Source: an uncultured Clostridia bacterium (lineage in GTDB: Bacteria; Bacillota; Clostridia; TANB77; CAG-465). Taken from it: 60,664 nucleotides of DNA. Positions 8,758-17,438 of the stretch are shown here, piece by piece. The notes under the pieces were generated by a model. It was not told where the DNA came from and searched no databases. It was given only the letters and a program-made list of their open reading frames with translations. The translations under genes were made by a program, and so were the position numbers. Position 1 is the first letter of the stretch. Each line of letters opens with the position of its first letter. The stretch covers positions 1 through 60,664 of the forward strand of contig CAKPOO010000009.1 in the NCBI GenBank assembly GCA_934169925.1. Direction: 5' to 3'.

Positions 8758-9774
8758 TTAATCTTCAAAATAATCAATTTTCATAGATTTTTTTACTTTT
8801 TTCATTGTATATTTTGCTTTTTTTCTTGCAGCTTCATTTCCTTCTTTTAAAATATTTACTACTTCATCTTTATGTTCAAGATAATATTTTCTTTTTTCTC
8901 TAATAGGATTTAAAAACTCTTCAACTTTTGAAATTAACTCTTTTTTACAAGCAACACATCCACGTTTTCCAAGTTTACATTCACTACAAACTGTATCAAC
9001 ATTTTCTTTATTTAATAATTTGTGGTAATAATATACCATACAAACATCTGGATTTGCTTTATCATCTTTTTTTATTTTTTCTGGATCAGTTATAGCTCCC
9101 ATAATCTTTTTAGTAACAGTTTCAGTATCATCACATAAATATAACGCATTACCTAAACTTTTACCCATTTTTTCTCTTCCATCAAGTCCTTTTAATCTTG
9201 GAGTTTTACTTAAAATATACTCTGGTTCTATTAAAGTTTCTCCATATATTGAGTTAAATTTTCTTACTATTTCTCTACATTGCTCTATTAATGGAAGTTG
9301 ATCTTCTCCTACTGGTATTAAAGCTCCCCCCATAGCAGTTATATCTGCAGCTTGACTTACTGGATAACCAACAAAACCATATGTTACACTTTCTCCATCA
9401 TTACCAAATAAAGCTTTCTTTTGTGCTATTTCAGTTTTTACAGTTGGGTTACGATATAGTCTTGACATAGTTACAAGATTTGAATAAAAAACTGTAAGTT
9501 CTGCAATTTCTGGTATTGTTGATTGAACAAATAAATGTGCTTTTTTTGGATCTATACCAATTGATAATAAATCTATTGTTATTTCTAATAAATTCTTTCT
9601 TACTTTATCAGGATTATCAAAATTATCTGTTAAAGCTTGAACATCTGCAATTTCAAAAAAACATTCATAATCATCTTGTAATTTTACCCAATTTCCTGTA
9701 GCTCCAAAAAAATGTCCTATGTGTAAATTCCCTGTTGGTCTTATACCTGTTAATATTGTTTTCTTTTCTTCCAT
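8758..9774 (-). CDS. trpS: Tryptophanyl-tRNA synthetase with a possible [4Fe-4S] site
   Basis: A 338-residue class I synthetase that charges tRNA-Trp. It has the GNLHIGHFFG (HIGH) motif near residue 20 and KMGKS near residue 205. A cysteine set (C-x20-C-x6-C-x2-C, with one extra Cys) lies near residues 245-275. It closely resembles the [4Fe-4S] cluster ligands described in Thermotoga TrpRS. A TTG lies one codon upstream of the chosen ATG, but the ATG has the better spacing (7 nt) from the GGAGG site. It is the first gene of a trpS-obg unit. Confidence 0.96.
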   Translation of the reverse strand: MEEKKTILTGIRPTGNLHIGHFFGATGNWVKLQDDYECFFEIADVQALTDNFDNPDKVRKNLLEITIDLLSIGIDPKKAHLFVQSTIPEIAELTVFYSNLVTMSRLYRNPTVKTEIAQKKALFGNDGESVTYGFVGYPVSQAADITAMGGALIPVGEDQLPLIEQCREIVRKFNSIYGETLIEPEYILSKTPRLKGLDGREKMGKSLGNALYLCDDTETVTKKIMGAITDPEKIKKDDKANPDVCMVYYYHKLLNKENVDTVCSECKLGKRGCVACKKELISKVEEFLNPIREKRKYYLEHKDEVVNILKEGNEAARKKAKYTMKKVKKSMKIDYFED

Positions 9775-9875
9775 CAAAATACCTCCAAAAAATAATTTAG
9801 TATATTATATACTAAAATTATAAAAAAAACTAGCTTTTATTTTAAATTATGTAAATTTATATATAAGAATAACAA

Positions 9876-9910
9876 AAAACTACACTTAAAATAAATTTAA
9901 ATGTAGTTTT
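9876..9910 (-). terminator. Intrinsic terminator after the COG2509-like gene
   Basis: A 15-bp stem (AAAACTACACTTAAA with its near-perfect complement) and 5-nt loop, with a weak U-rich tail on the minus strand. Confidence 0.7.
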
Positions 9911-9940
9911 TAGTTTAATTATTCATAAAATAATAAAATG

Positions 9941-11374
9941 TTATTCTGTTTTAGACTTTTCATTTTCTATAATTGATCTTGCTGCAACTATTCCACTTGC
10001 TCCAGCCTGAGCAAGTCCACGTGTAATACCTGACCCATCTCCTATAACATAAAAATTAGCATATTCATTAAGTTCAAGATTATAAAAAGTTTCAGGTTTA
10101 TCGCTATAAAACTTAACCTCCAATCCATATAACAAAGTATCTGCATTAGTAACGCCTGGGATTAACTTATTTAAAACTTCTAATGTTTCAATTATATTAT
10201 CAAGTATATCTTTTGGCATTACAAGGCCTAAGTTACCAGGAACAGCATCATATGTAGGTTTTACAGTTGACTGTGAAAGTTTTTTTTCTGTTGTTGCTCT
10301 ACCAGCTTTTAAATCTGCATATCTTTGAACAATGAGATTGTCATTGCCTGCAAATATACTCGTATTTAAAGCCATTGTCTCTGCATATAAATTTTTATTT
10401 AAACCTTCTAAATCCAAACTTACAAGCAATGCAAAATTAGTATTTTTACTATGCTTTTTTTCATCTAGAAAACAACTATGACCATTAGCAATCTTGAAGT
10501 TACCAAATTTTTCATTTACAACATAGCCATAAGGATTCATATCAAAAATCCTTACAAACTTATTATGACTTTTTGTTAAATAGTGAAGCTTGGCTTCATA
10601 AAGATTTTCAGTAATATCATGCATAACTTTCTCTGGAAGTTCTACTCTAACTCCAATATCTAATTCACCATTGATAGTTTGAATATCTAACTTTTCAAAT
10701 TGTTTTTTAAGCCAATTTGAACCTTCTTTGCCAGGTGCTGCAATAAGATATTTACATGTTACAAAAACATTATTTAAATCTTTATTTAAAATATTCAAAG
10801 TAAATTTTTCTTTTGCTGACATTATATCAATAACTTCTGTATTGCAAAAAATATCTACTTTGTATTTTAAATATTCATACATATTTAAAAGTACATTAAC
10901 ATTATTTTCTATTCCAAGATGCTTTATTTTAGCTTCTGTTAAATGTAAATCATACTTTAAAGCTTCCATACAAAAATCATCTGCAAACTTACTTTTGCCA
11001 TCAAAGACTTTCTGTTCTTCTCCAAATTTTGTAATAATTTCATCAACATATTTAATAGTATTTTCAGTTGATTCTTCACCTATATAATCAGCTAAATTGC
11101 CACCAAATTCTGTTGTCATATTAAACTTTCCACCTGAAAAACAACCAGCACCACCAAAACCTGTAGTAAGATCACAATCTTTACAATCTAAGCACCTATT
11201 GATTCTTGTAGTTAGAATTTTATGACATTTTCTTTTTCTTATATCATTTCCCTTTTCAATAAGTAAAATTGATAAATTAGTATTTTTACTTAACTCATAT
11301 GCTGCACATATACCAGCTATTCCTGCACCAATAATGCATACATCATACTTTTTCTTGATTTTTGCTTCCTTCAT
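9941..11374 (-). CDS. FAD-dependent dehydrogenase, COG2509-like
   Basis: A 477-residue flavoprotein. The N-terminus has a Rossmann dinucleotide-binding motif (CIIGAGIAGICAAYEL) and then LLIEKG. A cysteine group follows (CHKILTTRINRCLDCKDC) before GFGGAGCFSGGKFNM, as in the COG2509 family. The C-terminus has the second FAD motif (YVIGDGSGITRGLAQAGASGI). The cysteines could bind a metal or cluster, but this is inference. The substrate of the family is not established. The gene is followed by its own terminator and diverges from the calcium ATPase gene. Confidence 0.85.
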   Translation of the reverse strand: MKEAKIKKKYDVCIIGAGIAGICAAYELSKNTNLSILLIEKGNDIRKRKCHKILTTRINRCLDCKDCDLTTGFGGAGCFSGGKFNMTTEFGGNLADYIGEESTENTIKYVDEIITKFGEEQKVFDGKSKFADDFCMEALKYDLHLTEAKIKHLGIENNVNVLLNMYEYLKYKVDIFCNTEVIDIMSAKEKFTLNILNKDLNNVFVTCKYLIAAPGKEGSNWLKKQFEKLDIQTINGELDIGVRVELPEKVMHDITENLYEAKLHYLTKSHNKFVRIFDMNPYGYVVNEKFGNFKIANGHSCFLDEKKHSKNTNFALLVSLDLEGLNKNLYAETMALNTSIFAGNDNLIVQRYADLKAGRATTEKKLSQSTVKPTYDAVPGNLGLVMPKDILDNIIETLEVLNKLIPGVTNADTLLYGLEVKFYSDKPETFYNLELNEYANFYVIGDGSGITRGLAQAGASGIVAARSIIENEKSKTE

Positions 11375-11528
11375 ACTTAATCCTCCTTTTTAATTAAAAA
11401 GTTATTTACAAAAAAATTATGTTAATTATATAACGCTATTTTCTAAAAGTCAATATTTTATTTTTTAATGCATATTATTTTTCTGCTTCGAATATTATTA
11501 AGTATATTTTACTAAGGAGTGAGATTTT

Positions 11529-14171
11529 ATGTGGCATACCTATTCAATTAAAGAAACAGAAAAGAAATTAAAAACTAGTGTAAATTTTGGTCTTTCAACA
11601 AAAGAAGTAGAAAAAAGAAAAAAAGAATATGGAGAAAATGTTATAACTGAAAAGAAAAAAGAATCATTTTTCTCCAAATTTATATCACAATTTAAAGATT
11701 TTATGATAATAATTTTACTAATTGCAGCTCTAATTTCAGGTGTACTGTCTTTTATACAAAATACAAATGACTACACCGATTCTATAATTATAGTATCAAT
11801 AGTAATATTTAATGCAATAATAGGGGTATTGCAAGAAAGTAAAGCAGAAAAAATGGTTGATGCTTTAAAAAAGATTTCGTCCCCAACTTGTAAAGTTAAA
11901 CGTAATGGAAAAATATCTACTCTGCAAACAAAAGATCTTGTTCCAGGTGATATTATTTTAATAGAAAATGGTAATATTGTTCCTGCAGATTGTAGAATTA
12001 TATCAACCTCAAATTTTAAAGTAGATGAATCTGCTCTAACTGGTGAAACAACACAAATAGAAAAAGATTCAGATGTTATATTACAAGAAAAAATACCACT
12101 TGGTGATATGCAAAATATGGCATTTTCTTCAACTATTACAGTATCTGGTCATGCAGAAGCAATTGTAGTTGCAACTGGTATGAATACAAATGTAGGAAAA
12201 ATTGCGAACATGCTTATGGAAGATAATAGAACACTTACACCACTTCAATTAAAACTTGCAGATGTAGGAAAAAAGCTTGGTTTACTTTGTATATTTATTT
12301 GTATTATTATCTTTTTTATAGGGTGCTTAAAAAAGATTTCTGTAACTGATATGTTTATGATGTCAATTTCACTAGCAGTTGCAGCAATTCCAGAAGGATT
12401 ACCTGCTATTGTTACTATTATGCTTTCATTTGGAATAACTAAAATGGCAAAAAAGAATGCTATAATTAGGAAACTTCCTGCAGTTGAGACTTTAGGTTCT
12501 AGTATGGTTATATGTTCAGATAAAACTGGTACTCTTACTAAAAACGAAATGGAAGTAATTTTGGTATACGATTCAAATGGAAAACTTGAATCTGGTTTTA
12601 ATATGAATACATACAAATTTTGCTTAAAACTTGGTAGTATTTGTAACAATTCAATTGTTGAAAATACTAATTCTTTTAAAGAAAAAAATATAATTGGTGA
12701 ACCTACAGAACTTGCTATTACTAAAGCTGCTATAAAATACGGAGCATATGAAAAATGTGAAAGATTATTTGAAATTCCTTTTGATTCTAAAAGAAAAATG
12801 ATGTCTACTATTAATATTTTAAATAATAAAAAAATGTTGATAGTAAAAGGAGCACCTGATTTTTTAATTAATAAATGTAATAGATATTATTCAAATGATA
12901 ATATTTTAGATATGTCATCATCAAAAAAATCAGAAATTTTAGGATATAATGAAACTATGTCTAAAAATGCTTTAAGAGTAATAGCTGTAGCATATAAAGA
13001 AATAAGTAGTGTTCCTAATACAAATAAATATAATGCTAATGACATAGAATCTAACTTAATTTTTGTAGGCCTTATAGGAATGATTGATCCACCTAGAGAA
13101 AATGTAGAAAAATCTATACTTGAATGTAAAAGAGCTGGTATAAAGCCTGTTATGATAACAGGAGATCATGTAATAACTGCTAAAGCAATAGCAAAAAAGA
13201 TTGGGATATTTAATGATGATGATCTTGCTATTTCTGGAAAAGAACTTGATTTGTTAAGTGATAAAGATTTAGTAAAAAATATATCAAAATATTCAGTTTT
13301 TGCAAGGGTATCACCAGAACATAAAGTAAGAATTGTAAAAGCTTTTAAGAAAAATCAAAAAGTTGTAGCAATGACAGGTGATGGAATAAATGATGCTCCT
13401 GCACTAAAAGCTGCAGATATTGGTATTGCTATGGGAAAAAATGGTACGGATGTTGCTAAAAATGCATCTGATATGATACTTACTGATGATAATTTTGTCA
13501 CTATTGTTGAAGCTGTAAAAGAGGGCAGACATATTTACGATAATATAAAAAAAGCTGTACATTTTTTACTTGCTACAAATATTGGAGAAATATTTACAAT
13601 ATTGCTAGGTTTAATATTTAGTATAAATATGCCTTTACTTGCAATACATTTATTATTTATAAATTTAATTACAGATTCATTACCTGCAATAGCACTAGGT
13701 TTAGAACCAATTGAAAAAAATATTATGAGAAAAAAGCCTATACCTAAAAATAAAAGTATATTTGCAGATGGCATGATTTTTAGTATATTTATTGAAGGAT
13801 TATTAATCGGACTACTTACAATTGTGACATTTAATATTTCAGTTAAACTTTATACTTTAGAAGTTGCAAGAACAATGACTTTCATAACTCTTAGTTTCCT
13901 AGAATTATTCCACAGTTTCAACATAAGAAGTAAAGAATCTATATTTAAAATAGGAATATTTAGAAATAAATACTTAATACTTTCATTTATCCTTGGTATA
14001 CTTTTACAAACAACAATAGTTATAATACCTACTTTTGCAAACCTATTTAAAATAGTTCCTCTAAATTTAACTCAGTGGTTTACTTGTATTATAATTTCTA
14101 TTATTCCAATAATACTATTTGAAATAAAAAAGAAAATGTCAGAACTAAAAAATGGAGTCGTTATAAGTTAA
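11529..14171 (+). CDS. Calcium-transporting P-type (P2A) ATPase
   Basis: An 880-residue pump of normal length. The order is an N-terminal cation-ATPase domain, an actuator domain with LTGETTQIEKD, and the phosphorylation site CSDKTGTLTKNE with the aspartate at residue 331. The nucleotide-binding domain, TGDH, MTGDGINDAPALK and a C-terminal membrane bundle follow. PEGLPAIVT in TM4 and NLITDSLPA in TM6 carry the residues that bind Ca2+ in SERCA-like pumps, so Ca2+ export is the likely role. Some bacterial members move Mn2+ as well. AAGGAG precedes the ATG, and a bidirectional terminator separates the gene from the converging ABC-F gene. Confidence 0.9.
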   Translation: MWHTYSIKETEKKLKTSVNFGLSTKEVEKRKKEYGENVITEKKKESFFSKFISQFKDFMIIILLIAALISGVLSFIQNTNDYTDSIIIVSIVIFNAIIGVLQESKAEKMVDALKKISSPTCKVKRNGKISTLQTKDLVPGDIILIENGNIVPADCRIISTSNFKVDESALTGETTQIEKDSDVILQEKIPLGDMQNMAFSSTITVSGHAEAIVVATGMNTNVGKIANMLMEDNRTLTPLQLKLADVGKKLGLLCIFICIIIFFIGCLKKISVTDMFMMSISLAVAAIPEGLPAIVTIMLSFGITKMAKKNAIIRKLPAVETLGSSMVICSDKTGTLTKNEMEVILVYDSNGKLESGFNMNTYKFCLKLGSICNNSIVENTNSFKEKNIIGEPTELAITKAAIKYGAYEKCERLFEIPFDSKRKMMSTINILNNKKMLIVKGAPDFLINKCNRYYSNDNILDMSSSKKSEILGYNETMSKNALRVIAVAYKEISSVPNTNKYNANDIESNLIFVGLIGMIDPPRENVEKSILECKRAGIKPVMITGDHVITAKAIAKKIGIFNDDDLAISGKELDLLSDKDLVKNISKYSVFARVSPEHKVRIVKAFKKNQKVVAMTGDGINDAPALKAADIGIAMGKNGTDVAKNASDMILTDDNFVTIVEAVKEGRHIYDNIKKAVHFLLATNIGEIFTILLGLIFSINMPLLAIHLLFINLITDSLPAIALGLEPIEKNIMRKKPIPKNKSIFADGMIFSIFIEGLLIGLLTIVTFNISVKLYTLEVARTMTFITLSFLELFHSFNIRSKESIFKIGIFRNKYLILSFILGILLQTTIVIIPTFANLFKIVPLNLTQWFTCIIISIIPIILFEIKKKMSELKNGVVIS

Positions 14172-14176
14172 AAAAT

Positions 14177-14212
14177 AACCTCGATTGTAAAATGATACTT
14201 ACAATCGAGGTT
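14177..14212. terminator. Bidirectional terminator between Ca2+-ATPase and ABC-F genes
   Basis: A perfect 14-bp stem (AACCTCGATTGTAA and complement) with an 8-nt loop lies between converging genes, with T-rich flanks on both strands. Confidence 0.85.
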
Positions 14213-14216
14213 TATT

Positions 14217-15827
14217 TTAATATTCTTCAATTCTCTTTTTTGCTTCTTTATTTTTCTCTAAATATTCATCATATGTCATTCTATAATCTTTTATTCCATC
14301 GTCAGTTATTTCAATTATCCTATTTGCAACAGTTTGTACAAATTCATGATCATGTGATACAAAAATAACTTCTGATACAGTTCTTTTTAAACCATTATTT
14401 AAGGCTGTTATACTTTCAAGATCAAGATGATTTGTTGGTTCATCAAGAAGTACTAAATTTCCTGCTTCAAGCATTGCACGAGCAAACATACATCTAGCTT
14501 TTTCTCCACCTGATAAAACATTTACTTTTTTTAATGCTTCTTCTCCAGAAAATAACATTCTGCCTAAAAAACTTCTAACTATAGTTTCATCATTTATATT
14601 AAAATCATCTGCAATCCATTTTGTAATAGACTTATCTGATTTAAAATACTTTTCATTATCTTGTGGTACATAAGATGTTTTTATTGTTTGACCAAATGTT
14701 ATTTTACCTTTATCTTTTGGAAGTTCTCCCATTAATACTTTAAATAATGCAGTTTTTGCAATACCATTATTTCCTACAAGAGCTATTTTATCACCTTTTA
14801 AAACTTTAAAAGAAACATTTTTTAATACTTGTACACCATCCACAGATGCTGAAATATTATCCACATCTAAAATATCTTTTCCTGACTCACGTTCAGGTTT
14901 AAATTCAATATATGGATATTTTCTTGTTGATGGAACTATTTCATCAAGTTGAATTTTTTCTAAAGTTTTCTTTCTTGAAGTTGCTTGTTTTGATTTAGAA
15001 GCATTTGCACTAAATCTACGAATGAAATCTTCTAATTCTTTTATCTTTTCTTCTTTCTTTTTATTAGATTCTTTCATTTGTTTTAAAGCAAGTTGACTTG
15101 ATTCATACCAGAAATCATAGTTACCAACGTATAATTTTATCTTGCTATAATCTATATCTAAAATGTGAGTACAAACTTTATTTAAGAAATGTCTATCATG
15201 TGATACAACTATAACTGTGTTTTCATAATCAATTAAGAAATCTTCTAACCATTCAATAGCAGAAATATCTAAATGGTTTGTAGGCTCATCAAGAAGTAAA
15301 ATATCTGGATTTCCAAATAAAGCTTGTGCAAGTAATACTTTTACTTTTTGTGGACCAGTAAGTTCTTTTACAAATTTATCATGAAATTCTTGTTCAATTC
15401 CAAGACCTTCTAGTAATTGAGCAGCATCTGATTCTGCCATCCATCCATTAAGTTCTGCAAATTCAGCTTCTAGCTCTCCTGCTTTTATACCATCTTCATC
15501 AGAAAAATCTTCTTTTGCATATATTGCTTCTTTTTCTTTCATAATTTCATAAAGTCTTGCATTACCACGAATAACAGTATCAATAACTTTTACTTCATCA
15601 TATTCATAATGATTTTGTCTTAATATTCCAAGTCTTTCTTTTGGTGATTTTGTAACTGAACCCTCACTTGGTTCAAGTTCTCCTGATAATATTTTTAAAA
15701 ATGTTGATTTTCCAGCACCATTTGCGCCTATAACGCCATAACAATTTCCAGGTGTAAATTTAACATTTACATCTTCAAATAATGTTCTTTTACCAAATCT
15801 TAAAGTCACTCCACTTACATTTAACAT
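14217..15827 (-). CDS. ABC-F family ATPase (YkpA/YbiT-like)
   Basis: A 536-residue protein with two ABC ATPase domains and no membrane segments, the ABC-F layout. The first domain has GANGAGKST near residue 35 and LLLDEPTNHLD. The charged linker of ~80 residues (positions ~240-320) is the region that reaches the ribosomal P-site tRNA in this family. The second domain has GNNGIAKTALF, a Walker A that departs from GxxGxGKS/T because Ala replaces Gly before Lys, then LSGGEKAR and LLDEPTNHLD. The ATG at 15827 has an aaaggag site; an upstream in-frame ATG lacks one. An antibiotic-protection role is possible but not shown. Confidence 0.92.
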   Translation of the reverse strand: MLNVSGVTLRFGKRTLFEDVNVKFTPGNCYGVIGANGAGKSTFLKILSGELEPSEGSVTKSPKERLGILRQNHYEYDEVKVIDTVIRGNARLYEIMKEKEAIYAKEDFSDEDGIKAGELEAEFAELNGWMAESDAAQLLEGLGIEQEFHDKFVKELTGPQKVKVLLAQALFGNPDILLLDEPTNHLDISAIEWLEDFLIDYENTVIVVSHDRHFLNKVCTHILDIDYSKIKLYVGNYDFWYESSQLALKQMKESNKKKEEKIKELEDFIRRFSANASKSKQATSRKKTLEKIQLDEIVPSTRKYPYIEFKPERESGKDILDVDNISASVDGVQVLKNVSFKVLKGDKIALVGNNGIAKTALFKVLMGELPKDKGKITFGQTIKTSYVPQDNEKYFKSDKSITKWIADDFNINDETIVRSFLGRMLFSGEEALKKVNVLSGGEKARCMFARAMLEAGNLVLLDEPTNHLDLESITALNNGLKRTVSEVIFVSHDHEFVQTVANRIIEITDDGIKDYRMTYDEYLEKNKEAKKRIEEY

Positions 15828-15911
15828 TTTAATATCTCCTTTTTTTACCATAAAAGTATAACATATAGCAATTTAATTTACAAGGCTTTTAATTAATTAG
15901 AATTCTTTTTG

Positions 15912-15940
15912 TTGACGTAATATAAAAAATATAGTAAAAT
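15912..15940 (+). promoter_or_regulatory. Promoter of mscL with very short leader
   Basis: TTGACG, 17 bp, TAAAAT. The predicted +1 falls on the first G of the GGTGAT ribosome site, leaving a leader of about 10 nt. Confidence 0.75.
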
Positions 15941-15956
15941 CTATTTGGTGATTTAT

Positions 15957-16565
15957 ATGAATGAAAATAAAGAAAAAATGGAAAAACTAATAAATGAAAG
16001 AAAAAACAAAACAAAAGAAAATACAAAAAAGATGTTAAATGATTATAAAAAATTTGCTTCTAAAGGAAATGCTATCGATATGGCTGTTGGTATTGCTATA
16101 GGTAGTGCTTTTACTGCAATAGTTAATTCAATTGTATCATCTGTAATTTCACCAATTGTATCATTACTTACAAATAATATAGATTTATCTTCACTATTTG
16201 TAACAATAAAAGGTGAAAAATTTGATACTTTAGCAGAAGCAAAAGCTGCAGGTTCTTTAGTTATTACTTACGGAGAACTTATTAATTCAATTATTAACTT
16301 TTTAATAATTTCTTTTGTATTATTTATAGTAGTGTCTATCATGAAAAAATCAAATAAGAAAAAAGAAACTGTTATTGAAGAAAGTAAAAAAGAAACAACA
16401 AAAACTTGTCCTTATTGTTTAAGTACAATTCCACTTGAAGCTTGTAAATGTGCTTTTTGCACATCTGATTTAAGAGAAGATGACGAAAACAAAGATAAAG
16501 CACAAATTGAAATTAAAGATAATACTGATGAAAAAATAGAAAATGAAAATCCTACAAATGTTTAA
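15957..16565 (+). CDS. mscL: Large-conductance mechanosensitive channel MscL with zinc-ribbon tail
   Basis: A 202-residue protein. The central part is MscL: AIDMAVGIAIGSAFTAIVNSIV forms the pore-lining first helix, SPIVSLL follows, then a short external loop and a second helix (SIINFLIISFVLFIVVSIM). It opens under membrane tension to release solutes. The C-terminus is extended by a charged stretch and a CPYC...CxFC zinc ribbon (residues ~145-165). This tail is common in some Firmicutes but absent from E. coli MscL. The ATG at 15957 follows GGTGAT. The gene ends inside a terminator shared with the converging gene. Confidence 0.93.
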   Translation: MNENKEKMEKLINERKNKTKENTKKMLNDYKKFASKGNAIDMAVGIAIGSAFTAIVNSIVSSVISPIVSLLTNNIDLSSLFVTIKGEKFDTLAEAKAAGSLVITYGELINSIINFLIISFVLFIVVSIMKKSNKKKETVIEESKKETTKTCPYCLSTIPLEACKCAFCTSDLREDDENKDKAQIEIKDNTDEKIENENPTNV

Positions 16566-16579
16566 TTTTGTAGGATTTT
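16546..16579. terminator. Bidirectional terminator holding both stop codons in its loop
   Basis: A 13-bp stem (16546-16558 with 16567-16579) and 8-nt loop. The TAA of mscL and the TAA of the opposing gene both lie in the loop region. Confidence 0.85.
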
Positions 16580-16963
16580 TTCATCTATATCATCTATATT
16601 TTTTAATATCTCTTGAATTACAGAATTTGAAGTTATTAAAGGATAATTTTCTAATATAACTTGCTTTTTTGAATTAACTTTTTCATTTGCAATTTTGCAA
16701 ATATTTATATCTTCACTTTTTAAATTTTCATTTGCTTCATGAATTTCAATATAAATATTGCTATTATTATCTAGATACATAGTGCACTCATCTAAAAACA
16801 TACTTACATATTCTGCTTTTTTATTATATAGGTTTAATATGTCTTGTTGATTTTTTTTAGTTTTACCATTTTTTTGAATTAAAAAAGCACAAAGGATAAA
16901 CACAAGTATAACTAAACATAAACTTATAATAATAATCTTTTTCTTGTTCATTTTTTCACTCAT
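16562..16963 (-). CDS. Single-pass membrane protein, unknown function
   Basis: A 133-residue protein I do not recognise. It has a short basic N-terminus, one strong membrane segment (IIIISLCLVILVFILCAFLI) and a ~95-residue polar domain probably outside the membrane, rich in Asn, Glu and Ile with helical character. Two starts are possible: the ATG at 16963, or the ATG at 16951 preceded by GAGTGA. Its 3' end overlaps mscL tail-to-tail by four bases. It lies between mscL and HU. Confidence 0.6.
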   Translation of the reverse strand: MSEKMNKKKIIIISLCLVILVFILCAFLIQKNGKTKKNQQDILNLYNKKAEYVSMFLDECTMYLDNNSNIYIEIHEANENLKSEDINICKIANEKVNSKKQVILENYPLITSNSVIQEILKNIDDIDEKILQN

Positions 16964-16990
16964 TTCTATTTAATATATTTTTATACAAAA

Positions 16991-17016
16991 AAAGAAACTA
17001 GACAACTAGTTTCTTT
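16991..17016 (-). terminator. Intrinsic terminator of the HU gene
   Basis: AAAGAAACTA/TAGTTTCTTT stem of 10 bp, 6-nt loop, with a U-run on the minus strand. Confidence 0.85.
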
Positions 17017-17025
17017 AATATCGAA

Positions 17026-17304
17026 TTATTTTTTATTTACTAATTCTTTTAAAGCTTTTCCTGCTTTGAAAACTGGAGCTTTAGAAGCTGGTATTTTGAT
17101 TTCTTCTTTAGTTTGTGGGTTTCTACCTTTTCTAGCAGCTCTTTGTCTTACTTCAAAAGTACCAAATCCAACTAATTGAACTTTTTCTCCAGCTTTTAAA
17201 GATTCTTCTACAGTTGTAACGAAAGCGTCTAAAGCAGCTTCAGCAGCTTTTTTTGTTAATTTGCTTTCTTCAGCAATTTTAGCTATTAATTCAGCTTTAT
17301 TCAT
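17026..17304 (-). CDS. hup: DNA-binding protein HU
   Basis: A 92-residue histone-like protein that bends and compacts DNA as a dimer. It starts MNKAELIAKIAEESKLTKK, has the dimer core VQLVGFGTFEVRQRAARKGRNP, then the DNA-gripping arm with NPQTKEEIKIPASKAPVFKAGKALK. The length is standard. It has a strong consensus promoter, an aggagg site and its own terminator, as expected for an abundant monocistronic protein. Confidence 0.98.
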   Translation of the reverse strand: MNKAELIAKIAEESKLTKKAAEAALDAFVTTVEESLKAGEKVQLVGFGTFEVRQRAARKGRNPQTKEEIKIPASKAPVFKAGKALKELVNKK

Positions 17305-17348
17305 TCTAAATCCCTCCTAATGTAACCTCGCTTATTGATTACACTTAG

Positions 17349-17377
17349 AATATACTACAAACCAAAATTAATGTCAA
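17349..17377 (-). promoter_or_regulatory. Strong consensus promoter of the HU gene
   Basis: TTGACA, 17 bp, TATATT on the minus strand, giving a leader of about 38 nt. Confidence 0.85.
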
Positions 17378-17438
17378 CATTTTTTTTGCTTTTTTTCTTA
17401 TTTTTTACCGTTTTTTAAGTGTTTTCATATATTTTTTA

